This document shows, piece by piece, positions 7,976-15,731 of a DNA stretch of 64,000 nucleotides. A program made the position numbers and the translations under genes. Origin of the DNA: Massilimicrobiota sp. An134 (GTDB lineage: Bacteria > Bacillota_I > Bacilli_A > Erysipelotrichales > Coprobacillaceae); NCBI RefSeq assembly GCF_002160815.1, contig NZ_NFLH01000001.1:143896-207895 (forward strand), written 5' to 3'. Each line of letters opens with the position of its first letter. Positions within the stretch are counted from its first letter, which is position 1. Under the pieces are notes generated by a model. The model was not told the DNA's origin, ran no database searches, and saw only the letters and a program-made list of their open reading frames with translations.

Positions 7976-8401
7976 ATGAATATTTTTCAAGAAGATAAAA
8001 ACTGTTTTTCACCATTTTATATGTCAAATCAAACAAGACAATGTCAACCTGTTCTTTTTGATCCACAGGAAGCTATTTCATTAGGTAATTTATTTAAAGA
8101 TCTCTATATGTCTTATCAGGGATTTTCTAATTATTGTCTACAACCTGAAAATGCACGTCAACAAGCGTTACTAGAAGTTCAGATGTATTATTTTGTAGCA
8201 CATGAAATCAATCTCTATTTAGATATGCATCCTCATGATGAAAAAATGATTCAATTATATGAACAATATATTCAAAAGGCAAAACAAAGCCAAGATGTAT
8301 TTGAAAAGAGATATGGTCCTTTAGAAGTACAAAACACTCAAAATAAAATCCCATTTGAATGGATACAAGGTCCTTGGCCTTGGGAATATCAAAAAGATTA
8401 A
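7976..8401 (+). CDS. Fused CotJA-CotJB spore coat protein
   Basis: This 141-residue protein combines two coat proteins that are usually separate. Residues about 20-50 (RQCQPVLFDPQEAISLGNLF onward) match the CotJA core, where a proline-rich stretch leads to EAL-x-x-GTL-x-x-LY-x-PY. Residues about 62-141 match CotJB, with LYLDMHPHDE, a KRYGPL segment and the terminal GPWPWEY. CotJA, CotJB and CotJC form an inner spore coat complex in Bacillus. AAGGAGG precedes the ATG and cotJC follows 12 bases later. There is no stop or frameshift between the two parts. Confidence 0.85.
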   Translation: MNIFQEDKNCFSPFYMSNQTRQCQPVLFDPQEAISLGNLFKDLYMSYQGFSNYCLQPENARQQALLEVQMYYFVAHEINLYLDMHPHDEKMIQLYEQYIQKAKQSQDVFEKRYGPLEVQNTQNKIPFEWIQGPWPWEYQKD

Positions 8402-8413
8402 GGAGGTTTAAAA

Positions 8414-8995
8414 ATGTGGATTTATAGTAAGAAATTACAATATCCTATTTCCATTAAAAATAAAGATTTATCTATGGCCAAATTCATCATTACACAATTT
8501 GGTGGACCTAATGGTGAACTTGCTGCTTCAACACGTTATATTACACAACGTTATACAATGCCTGATGAAAAAGGAAAAGCTTTATTAACCGATATCGGTA
8601 CTGAAGAACTTGGACATATGGAAATGGTATCAACAATGGTTTATCAATTAACACAGGGAGCAACAATGGAAGAAATTAAAGCTGCTGGTTTACAAAGTTA
8701 TTATACTGAGCATGGCTGTGCTTTATTCCCTAATGATGCCAATGGTGTTCCATTTAATGCTATGGTCTTTTCATCAACTGGTGATCCTGTTGCTGATTTA
8801 GCGGAAGATTGTGCCGCTGAACAAAAAGCCAGAGCCGTTTATGAAAACTTGATGAACCAAACACGTGATCCTGATTTACTTGCTCCATTATCTTTCTTAC
8901 GACAACGTGAAATTGTTCATTATGAAAGATTTAGAGAACTTTATGAAGAATATGTTCAAAAATATTATCAACCTGATTTTCCTTCAAAATGTTAA
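8414..8995 (+). CDS. cotJC: Spore coat protein CotJC (manganese catalase family)
   Basis: The 193-residue protein is a CotJC homologue: MWIYSKKLQYP at the start, GGPNGELAASTRYITQRY, and metal-ligand patterns EELGHME and EIVHYERF of the Mn-catalase four-helix bundle. In Bacillus CotJC interacts with CotJA in the coat; whether it has catalase activity is not established. A clear AAGGAGG lies before the ATG. It is the second gene of the cotJ operon and is followed by a terminator. Confidence 0.95.
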   Translation: MWIYSKKLQYPISIKNKDLSMAKFIITQFGGPNGELAASTRYITQRYTMPDEKGKALLTDIGTEELGHMEMVSTMVYQLTQGATMEEIKAAGLQSYYTEHGCALFPNDANGVPFNAMVFSSTGDPVADLAEDCAAEQKARAVYENLMNQTRDPDLLAPLSFLRQREIVHYERFRELYEEYVQKYYQPDFPSKC

Positions 8996-9017
8996 AAACC
9001 CGAAAAATTCGGGTTTT
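8995..9017. terminator. Bidirectional terminator after cotJC
   Basis: The stem AAAACCCGAA/TTCGGGTTTT with a three-base loop is flanked by A and T runs. It lies between convergent genes and overlaps the stop codon of the gene ending at 9017. Confidence 0.88.
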
Positions 9018-9493
9018 TACTTTGCTGAAGCATAAGCAATAAATAATCCAATAAGTGCAACAACTGTTGTAAACAAATCTCCTACAAACAGTGAACGAAC
9101 ACTTAAAGTGAAAATATCTAACAATGATATAAATTGCATACCCATACCTGCTTCATGTAAAGGAAGATAGATCATAGTCATTTCTCCCACGACATAACAG
9201 ATAACAGTTAAAATCACACTTAAAATAGCCATTTGTGATGAATGAATTTGTGATATTTTAGTCACTGCTCCAGCAACAACCAAAGCACATATAATATAAA
9301 ATAATGATGAAGTAATATGTAAAGAGTGAATCACAATTCCTAGTACTACACCACTCGCAATGGCAGTCAATAATCCTAAACCAATAACTTTACTCCATTG
9401 TGCAGAATTTAAAAACTGATCATTATTAGAACGAAAATATTTCTTTGCTTCTTGTCTTTCTTTATATTCTTTGTATTTATCCTGAAATGACAT
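9017..9493 (-). CDS. Four-helix membrane protein of unknown function
   Basis: The 158-residue product has a charged N-terminal 30 residues (KYKEYKERQEAKKYF) and then four hydrophobic segments at roughly residues 36-57, 63-78, 86-106 and 134-156. I do not recognise a family. GGAGG precedes the ATG. It lies 13 bases downstream of the rhomboid gene in the same direction, so the two and the DprA-like gene probably form one transcript. Nothing in the sequence suggests a catalytic role. Confidence 0.7.
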   Translation of the reverse strand: MSFQDKYKEYKERQEAKKYFRSNNDQFLNSAQWSKVIGLGLLTAIASGVVLGIVIHSLHITSSLFYIICALVVAGAVTKISQIHSSQMAILSVILTVICYVVGEMTMIYLPLHEAGMGMQFISLLDIFTLSVRSLFVGDLFTTVVALIGLFIAYASAK

Positions 9494-9506
9494 AACTTAC
9501 CTCCAA

Positions 9507-10139
9507 TTAATGAATAACATGTTTTTGATGTTTAAACATCAATAAAATATATGTACAAATAAATCCACTCACTAAACCAGCTAAATGTCCTGATAATGAA
9601 ATGGATGGAATAACAAATGAAATAACCAACATCAAAATAACATTAGGTGCTAATTGTTTGAAAATATCCATATAAATATAGTGATAATGTAAAGCTAAAG
9701 CTCCTAAAGCTCCAATCAATCCAAAAATAACACCACTAATTCCACCACTTACAACATTAGCCCCATATCCAGTAAACAGATAAAAAATATAAGGCAGTCC
9801 AGTTGTCATAAAAGCAGTGACAATAATTAAAATAAGATATTTTTTAAAATCCAGTGATTTTTCAATAAACATCCCCAAACCATAAAGAGAATAACAGTTC
9901 ACAGCTAAATGAAGAAAACCAAAATGAATGAAATTAGCTGTAAAAAGACGATAATATTCATGCGTTACCATTACATATACAGGATTATAACCACCAAAAA
10001 ATAGGCCCTCATAAGCTGTCATTTCTTCACCAAACAGAAAAAAACTTAAAATATAAACAATAATACATATACCAATCAGAGAAACTGTAATTGGAGCTTT
10101 CTTAAATTGCCATATCAACCTATTTAACATATTATTCAT
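9507..10139 (-). CDS. Rhomboid family intramembrane serine protease
   Basis: The protein of about 210 residues has six or seven membrane helices and the rhomboid catalytic elements: HLAVNCYSLYGLG with the conserved Asn, GGISGVIFGLIGA with the GxSG serine, and SGHLAGLVSG with the catalytic histidine. It would cleave transmembrane helices of substrate proteins within the membrane. Neither possible start (10151 or 10139) has a strong ribosome binding site. I use 10139, whose ATG overlaps the stop of the DprA-like gene, indicating coupling. The substrate is unknown. Confidence 0.9.
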   Translation of the reverse strand: MNNMLNRLIWQFKKAPITVSLIGICIIVYILSFFLFGEEMTAYEGLFFGGYNPVYVMVTHEYYRLFTANFIHFGFLHLAVNCYSLYGLGMFIEKSLDFKKYLILIIVTAFMTTGLPYIFYLFTGYGANVVSGGISGVIFGLIGALGALALHYHYIYMDIFKQLAPNVILMLVISFVIPSISLSGHLAGLVSGFICTYILLMFKHQKHVIH

Positions 10140-11127
10140 CCAAGAACTCATAGATAGACATTTGATCTACAAGAACTTCTTCCTCCTCCTTTACAACTTC
10201 ATTTTTTTCAATAATCTGATCAAGTGTTAACAATGACAAAACATCATCATAACTCATTTTTATAGCTCCCATTTCCAACAAACGAATATTACCACCATAA
10301 CGATTATCATCAAGAACCATTTGTTTAGTCCAATGATAATGAAAATTTTGAATCGTCGTAAACCATACTGCACCACTATTAATATGTGTAGCTGTAATAA
10401 TTTGTATATCACTTAAACCACAAACGTAAATATTTCGATCTAAAGCATTCGTTACATTGAAATATGCAAATGGATCAACTGCACTCATGAGTAACATACG
10501 TCCATCTTTGATATATCGAGAATAAGTTTTCTTTTTATCAAACATATGATCACTTACAAAACAGATTGCATTTCCACCTAAATTTAAAAATGTTTTCAAT
10601 GCATATGCATCTGTTCCCTTTGTTCCATTAGCAACCAATACTTTTTGCTCATCATAAACTTTTGTGACAATATTTTTTGTATAAGTATTTAACCTCTTTT
10701 CAAGTTCCTGTGGTCCTACAACAGATACCATATGATTTTGAGTCAAAGACATATCACCAACATAATATAAATACAAAGGTGCTCGTTTTTTTAGAGTTGT
10801 CGTTAAAACAGTAGGATAATTATCTTCGTATTTTGTAGTAATGGAAATGCCCTCATTTTCAAGATTAGACAAAGCAAATAACAATTCATTAATTGTTGAT
10901 AATCTTGCAATCATCTTATAAGCAATATATTCTTCAATACCTAAAATATCTATCAATGTATCTTTATTCATACCAAATAATTTAGATGGCGTTTTTTTAG
11001 TAGAACTTTTCAATTTACGTTCTACATTATACCATTCATCTTGAGAAAGAGCGGCTGTATTATCAACAACCAAATCTCCACAAAATAAAAGAACAGCCAA
11101 GCTATCTAAATTTAACTGTATTTTCAT
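10132..11127 (-). CDS. Divergent DprA/Smf-like protein
   Basis: This 331-residue protein has the DprA layout. A helix-hairpin-helix-like region lies at about 50-90, then YPTVLTTTLKKRAPLYLYYVG, then a Rossmann-like core. The key loops are changed: SVVGPQ (135-140) replaces AIVGSR, and VANGTKGTD (165-173) replaces VSGxARGID. RNIYVCGLSD (231-240) still resembles the RNRIIAGLSD motif. Canonical DprA loads RecA onto incoming single-stranded DNA during transformation; whether this one can is uncertain. CAGGTGG precedes the ATG. It is not next to topA as in many Firmicutes, but heads an operon with a rhomboid protease. Confidence 0.75.
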   Translation of the reverse strand: MKIQLNLDSLAVLLFCGDLVVDNTAALSQDEWYNVERKLKSSTKKTPSKLFGMNKDTLIDILGIEEYIAYKMIARLSTINELLFALSNLENEGISITTKYEDNYPTVLTTTLKKRAPLYLYYVGDMSLTQNHMVSVVGPQELEKRLNTYTKNIVTKVYDEQKVLVANGTKGTDAYALKTFLNLGGNAICFVSDHMFDKKKTYSRYIKDGRMLLMSAVDPFAYFNVTNALDRNIYVCGLSDIQIITATHINSGAVWFTTIQNFHYHWTKQMVLDDNRYGGNIRLLEMGAIKMSYDDVLSLLTLDQIIEKNEVVKEEEEVLVDQMSIYEFLDE

Positions 11128-11181
11128 AAAACCACCTGCACTTTGCCATTATTATATCATAGTTGGATAAATCCGTCGATA

Positions 11182-11209
11182 AAAAAAGGTATGATAATGC
11201 ATCATACCC
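11182..11209 (-). terminator. Terminator after ppdK
   Basis: On the minus strand GGTATGAT and ATCATACC form an 8-bp stem with a five-base loop, followed by seven T residues, just downstream of the ppdK stop codon. Confidence 0.88.
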
Positions 11210-11221
11210 TTTGTATTTCAA

Positions 11222-13858
11222 TTATTCAATTCCCATTTTTTCTTTAACAGCAGCTTGTGCAGCAGCTAAACGTGCTAATGGTACACGGAATGGAGAACAT
11301 GAAACATATGTTAATCCTAATTTATGGCAGAATTCAACAGTGCTTGCTTCTCCACCATGTTCACCACAGATTCCAAGTTTGATATCAGGACGAGTTTTCT
11401 TACCTTTTTCAATAGCAATTCTCATTAATTCTCCGACACCTTCTTGGTCTACTTTAGCAAATGGATCTGATTCAAAGATTTGTTTACCATAGTAATCACC
11501 TAAGAATTTAGCAGCATCATCACGGCTGAATCCATAAGTCATCTGAGTTAAGTCATTTGTTCCAAAGCTAAAGAATTCAGCTTCTTCAGCAATTTTATCA
11601 GCAGTTAAAGCAGCTCTTGGGATTTCAATCATAGTACCAACTTTATATGGTAATTCTACACCAGCTTCTTTAATAATCTTATCTGCTGTATCACAAACAA
11701 CTTTCTTAACATATTTTAATTCATGAACATCTCCAACAAGAGGAATCATGATTTCAGGAACAACATTTTGTCCTTCTCTATTGACTGCAATAGCTGCTTC
11801 AATAACAGCTCTTGTTTGCATTTCAGCAATTTCTGGATAAGTCACTGCCAAACGGCATCCTCTATGACCCATCATTGGGTTGAATTCTTTTAATGATTCA
11901 ACACGAGCTTTTAAAGCATCAAAAGTCATACCTAAGCTTTCAGCAAGTGGACGAATTTCTTCATCAGTATGAGGTAAGAATTCATGTAAAGGTGGATCCA
12001 AGAAACGAATAGTTACTGGATAAATTTCCATAGCTTTAAACAATTCTTTAAAGTCACTTCTTTGATAAGGTAAGATTTTTTCAAGTGCTTCTCTTCTTGC
12101 TTCTTCAGTTTCAGCAGTAATCATACGTCTGAAGTTGAAAATTCTTTCTTCTTCAAAGAACATATGTTCTGTTCTACAAAGACCAATACCTTCTGCACCA
12201 AATTTACGTGCCTGTAAAGCATCTCTAGGTGTATCAGCATTTGTACGAACTTGTAATTTACGTACTTCGTCAGCCCATTCCATGAATGTTTCGAAATCAC
12301 CACTAATTTCTGGTTCAACAGTTTTAATTTGTTCACCATAAACATTACCAGTGCTTCCATCTAATGACATATAATCACCTTCATGATATTGTTTACCATC
12401 AGGTGTAGTTAAAATTTTATTTTCTTCGTCAATCTTTAATGAACCACATCCACAAACGCAGCAAGTTCCCATACCTCTGGCAACAACTGCAGCATGTGAT
12501 GTCATACCACCACGAATTGTCAAGATACCATGAGCAATATTCATACCTTCAATATCTTCAGGTGAAGTTTCAAGACGAACTAATAAGATATCTTGAACAC
12601 CATTCTTTGATGCTTCAATAACATCTTCAGCAGTAAAATAGATACGACCAGTAGCGGCACCTGGAGAAGCAGCTAAACCAGTAGCTACAACTTGTGCACA
12701 ACGTAATGATACATCATCAAAGTTTGGATGTAATAATTGATCTAATTGTTTAGGTTCAACTTTTAATAAAGCTTCTTCCTTAGTAATCATACTTTCATTA
12801 ACAAGATCAACAGCAATCTTTAAAGCAGCAGCAGCTGTTCTTTTTCCATTACGTGTTTGAAGCATGAATAATTTACCATCTTCAATTGTAAATTCCATAT
12901 CTTGCATATCTTTGTAATGATCTTCAAGGATTTTATTAATTTTTACAAATTGATCATAGCAATCTGGCATAACTTCTTTTAATGTATCAATTGTTTGAGG
13001 TGTACGAATACCAGCAACAACGTCTTCACCTTGAGCGTTCATTAAGTATTCACCATATAATTTCTTTTCACCAGTAGCAGGGTTTCTTGTAAAGGCAACA
13101 CCTGTACCAGAAGTTTCACCACGGTTACCATAAACCATTTCTTGAACGTTTACAGCTGTTCCCCAGCTTCCTGGGATATCATTTAAACGTCTATAAGTAA
13201 TTGCACGATCATTATTCCATGATCTAAACACGGCTTTAATAGCTTCCATCATTTGTACTTTAGGATCTTGAGGGAAATCTACACCAGCATGTTTTTTATA
13301 TTCTTCTTTATAGATTTCTACAACTTCTTTTAAATCATCAGCTGTTAAATCTGTATCAAATTCAACACCTTTTTCTTCCTTAACTTTATCAAACATATGT
13401 TCAAATGAACTTTTTGGGAATCCCATAACAACATCAGCGAACATTTGAATAAAACGACGATAGCTATCATAAACAAAACGAGGATTTTGAGTCGCTTCAG
13501 TAAATCCTTTAGCCACTTCATCGTTCATTCCTAAATTTAAAACTGTATCCATCATACCAGGCATAGAAGCTCTTGCCCCAGAACGTACAGAAACAAGTAA
13601 TGGATTATGTGCATCCCCCATTGTTTTTCCTGTAATTTTTTCTAATTCAGCAAGTTTTTCATAAACTTGGTCTTCGATTTCTTTAGCAATCACTTTCCCG
13701 TCTTCATAATATCTAGTGCAGGCTTCAGTTGTAACAGTAAATCCTTGAGGTACAGGCAAACCAATATTTGTCATTTCAGCTAAGTTAGCCCCTTTACCAC
13801 CAAGTAAGTTACGCATGTCTTTATTTCCTTCACTAAATAAGTAGACATATTTTTTCAT
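11222..13858 (-). CDS. ppdK: Pyruvate, phosphate dikinase
   Basis: The 878-residue enzyme interconverts pyruvate, ATP and phosphate with phosphoenolpyruvate, AMP and pyrophosphate. It starts with the ATP-grasp segment (LLGGKGANLAEMTNIGLPVPQGFT), has the phospho-histidine loop GGMTSHAAVVARGMG and the catalytic cysteine region GICGEHGGE near the C-terminus. Length is standard. I chose the ATG at 13858 because AAAGGAGG precedes it; a longer frame reaches 13918 but overlaps the promoter. In anaerobes the enzyme often runs glycolytically, which fits an energy-limited gut lifestyle (inference). It is monocistronic. Confidence 0.97.
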   Translation of the reverse strand: MKKYVYLFSEGNKDMRNLLGGKGANLAEMTNIGLPVPQGFTVTTEACTRYYEDGKVIAKEIEDQVYEKLAELEKITGKTMGDAHNPLLVSVRSGARASMPGMMDTVLNLGMNDEVAKGFTEATQNPRFVYDSYRRFIQMFADVVMGFPKSSFEHMFDKVKEEKGVEFDTDLTADDLKEVVEIYKEEYKKHAGVDFPQDPKVQMMEAIKAVFRSWNNDRAITYRRLNDIPGSWGTAVNVQEMVYGNRGETSGTGVAFTRNPATGEKKLYGEYLMNAQGEDVVAGIRTPQTIDTLKEVMPDCYDQFVKINKILEDHYKDMQDMEFTIEDGKLFMLQTRNGKRTAAAALKIAVDLVNESMITKEEALLKVEPKQLDQLLHPNFDDVSLRCAQVVATGLAASPGAATGRIYFTAEDVIEASKNGVQDILLVRLETSPEDIEGMNIAHGILTIRGGMTSHAAVVARGMGTCCVCGCGSLKIDEENKILTTPDGKQYHEGDYMSLDGSTGNVYGEQIKTVEPEISGDFETFMEWADEVRKLQVRTNADTPRDALQARKFGAEGIGLCRTEHMFFEEERIFNFRRMITAETEEARREALEKILPYQRSDFKELFKAMEIYPVTIRFLDPPLHEFLPHTDEEIRPLAESLGMTFDALKARVESLKEFNPMMGHRGCRLAVTYPEIAEMQTRAVIEAAIAVNREGQNVVPEIMIPLVGDVHELKYVKKVVCDTADKIIKEAGVELPYKVGTMIEIPRAALTADKIAEEAEFFSFGTNDLTQMTYGFSRDDAAKFLGDYYGKQIFESDPFAKVDQEGVGELMRIAIEKGKKTRPDIKLGICGEHGGEASTVEFCHKLGLTYVSCSPFRVPLARLAAAQAAVKEKMGIE

Positions 13859-13888
13859 ATAACTTCCTCCTTTGTTACTACTTTTCAT

Positions 13889-13918
13889 ATTATACACTAT
13901 GTGAGTGCTTACATTCAA
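13889..13918 (-). promoter_or_regulatory. Predicted sigma-A promoter of ppdK
   Basis: On the minus strand TTGAAT (13918-13913) and TATAAT (13894-13889) are separated by 18 bases. They lie about 30 bases before the ppdK start, and the deaD-gene terminator is upstream. Confidence 0.6.
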
Positions 13919-13936
13919 TAAAAAAATGACGGAATT

Positions 13937-13976
13937 TAAAAAAAGTGAATGAATCTTTTTTCAAAATTCATTCACT
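13937..13976 (-). terminator. Terminator after the DEAD-box helicase gene
   Basis: AGTGAATGAAT and ATTCATTCACT form an 11-bp perfect stem with an 11-base loop, followed on the minus strand by a run of seven T residues. Confidence 0.88.
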
Positions 13977-14010
13977 CTCTTTTAAATTTATTTGAGCCAT
14001 TCGTTGTTTT

Positions 14011-15573
14011 TTATTCGTCCTGTGCTAATTCTATACGAACACGTCTTCCTTTAATTTTTTGATTATAACAATAGTCAAGAACCTTTTGAGCAGCCCCTGG
14101 ACTTAGATTAACAAAAGTAAACTTTCTTTTGATTGTGATATCTCCAATTTCTCTTTTTGGAATATCTGCATAGCGTACAAAAAAATCAATAATATCTTTG
14201 ACATTAACTTTATCCATTGAACCTACTGTCATAAAAATACGCTGTTCTTCTTTATTCATCTCATTAAGACTTTGATAATCATATCCAACTCTTTGAGAAT
14301 AACACATAGCAAGTAATGCTGCAATCACATCGTTTTTCATATGCTGTGGAATATCTTTTACAATCTTTTGAAAAGGTTTCATATTTCCTTTAAGCATGAT
14401 TTCCTGTACATCAAACAATAATTCTTTAACTTTTTGATCAAAGATATCTTCAATAGCCGGAATATCTAATTTTTCAATATGACTATGTGTATGTTTTTCA
14501 ATAGCTTTTAAGAAATTTCTCTCACGTGATGTCACAATAGAATAGGCTTCACCTTTTTTATTGGCACGACCAGTTCTTCCAATACGATGAATATACAATT
14601 CTTCATCTTGAGGCAATTCATAATTAATCACATGTGAAATATTGTCCACATCAATTCCTCTTGCTGCAACATCTGTCGCAACCAGATATTGAATTTGTCC
14701 AGTTTTAAATCTTCTTAACGTATTCATTCTTTGGTTTTGTGATAAATCTCCATGCATAGCTTCAACATTATAATGCTTTTGTTGCATAGCTGCGACAACT
14801 TCATCAACAGAACGCTTTGTTTTACAGAATATAATCGCATTATCCATTTCTCGAGAATCTAAAATACGGCATAGAACTTCAAAACGACGATTGACTTTCG
14901 TTTCAAAATAATATTGAGAAACTGTAGAAGCTGTCATTGTTTTGGCTTTGATTTGAATATGCTGATAATCTTCATGCATATAAAAACTTGCTATTTTCTT
15001 GATATCACTTGGCATTGTAGCTGAGAATAAAACTGTATGTCTGTCTTCAGGAACGGTTTGTAAAATCGTTTCAATATCATCAATAAATCCCATATTCAGC
15101 ATTTCATCCGCTTCATCAAGAACGAGCCATTCAACACAATCTAATTTTAATGCTTTACGACGCATTAAATCTAAAACGCGTCCAGGTGTTCCAACAACAA
15201 TATCTGCACCTTTTTTTAAAGAACGAATCTGTTTTTCTATTTCACTTCCACCAAAAACACTGACAATAGATAAACTCGTATACTTACCAATACGTCGAAG
15301 TTCTTCATCAATCTGTAATGCAAGCTCACGGGTTGGTGATAATACTAAAGCTTTTACTCCATCATCCTTTTTGTTAATGCTAGACAATAAAACACTTCCA
15401 AAAGCCAAAGTCTTTCCTGTTCCAGTCTGAGCCTGTCCAATAATATCCTTTCCTTCCAATAATACAGGAATAGCTTTTTCCTGAATAGGAGAAGGGAGCA
15501 CATACCCCATCATTTCAATACCTTGTAAAACTTGTTTTGATAAACCTAAATCATAAAAAGTGACTTGTTGCAT
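14011..15573 (-). CDS. DEAD-box RNA helicase with DbpA RNA-binding domain
   Basis: The 520-residue helicase has all core motifs: AQTGTGKT (Walker A), PTRELA, VGTPGRVLDL, DEADEMLNMGF, SAT, and HRIGRTGRA. The last 75 residues (RIFMTVGSMDKVNVKDIIDF onward) form a DbpA/CsdA-type RRM-like RNA-binding domain. It therefore belongs to the DeaD/DbpA/YxiN branch and probably acts in ribosome assembly or cold-shock RNA remodelling. The ATG at 15573 follows GAGAGG. It is a single-gene unit with terminators on both sides. The exact paralogue (DeaD or DbpA) cannot be settled here. Confidence 0.92.
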   Translation of the reverse strand: MQQVTFYDLGLSKQVLQGIEMMGYVLPSPIQEKAIPVLLEGKDIIGQAQTGTGKTLAFGSVLLSSINKKDDGVKALVLSPTRELALQIDEELRRIGKYTSLSIVSVFGGSEIEKQIRSLKKGADIVVGTPGRVLDLMRRKALKLDCVEWLVLDEADEMLNMGFIDDIETILQTVPEDRHTVLFSATMPSDIKKIASFYMHEDYQHIQIKAKTMTASTVSQYYFETKVNRRFEVLCRILDSREMDNAIIFCKTKRSVDEVVAAMQQKHYNVEAMHGDLSQNQRMNTLRRFKTGQIQYLVATDVAARGIDVDNISHVINYELPQDEELYIHRIGRTGRANKKGEAYSIVTSRERNFLKAIEKHTHSHIEKLDIPAIEDIFDQKVKELLFDVQEIMLKGNMKPFQKIVKDIPQHMKNDVIAALLAMCYSQRVGYDYQSLNEMNKEEQRIFMTVGSMDKVNVKDIIDFFVRYADIPKREIGDITIKRKFTFVNLSPGAAQKVLDYCYNQKIKGRRVRIELAQDE

Positions 15574-15651
15574 ATATAACCTCTCTTTCATCTACATTCA
15601 CCTTGTATCCGACAAAATCAAGGCAAACGTCATACAAATCATTCAAAATAA

Positions 15652-15677
15652 AAGTCAGGAAAAGATTTTTCCCGACT
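15652..15677 (-). terminator. Terminator after the GNAT-FolC gene
   Basis: AAGTCGGGAAAA and TTTTCCTGACTT on the minus strand pair with one G-T wobble and a short loop, followed by TTATTTT. It lies about 55 bases past the folC stop codon. Confidence 0.75.
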
Positions 15678-15731
15678 TACTTTTTTCTTTTCTATGCGAT
15701 AATATCATACTCTCTACAAAAACACAACTCT

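Noticed and set aside
11163..11492. Plus-strand open frame overlapping the ppdK end
   Set aside because: It lies opposite ppdK and across its terminator, has low-complexity composition and no ribosome binding site.
13895..13912. GCACTC and AGTG near the ppdK promoter as a CIRCE element
   Set aside because: The arms and spacing do not match the CIRCE inverted repeat.
14999..15430. 143-codon open frame opposite the DEAD-box helicase gene
   Set aside because: It is the antisense shadow of a well-conserved gene, Ser/Pro-rich in the way such shadows are.
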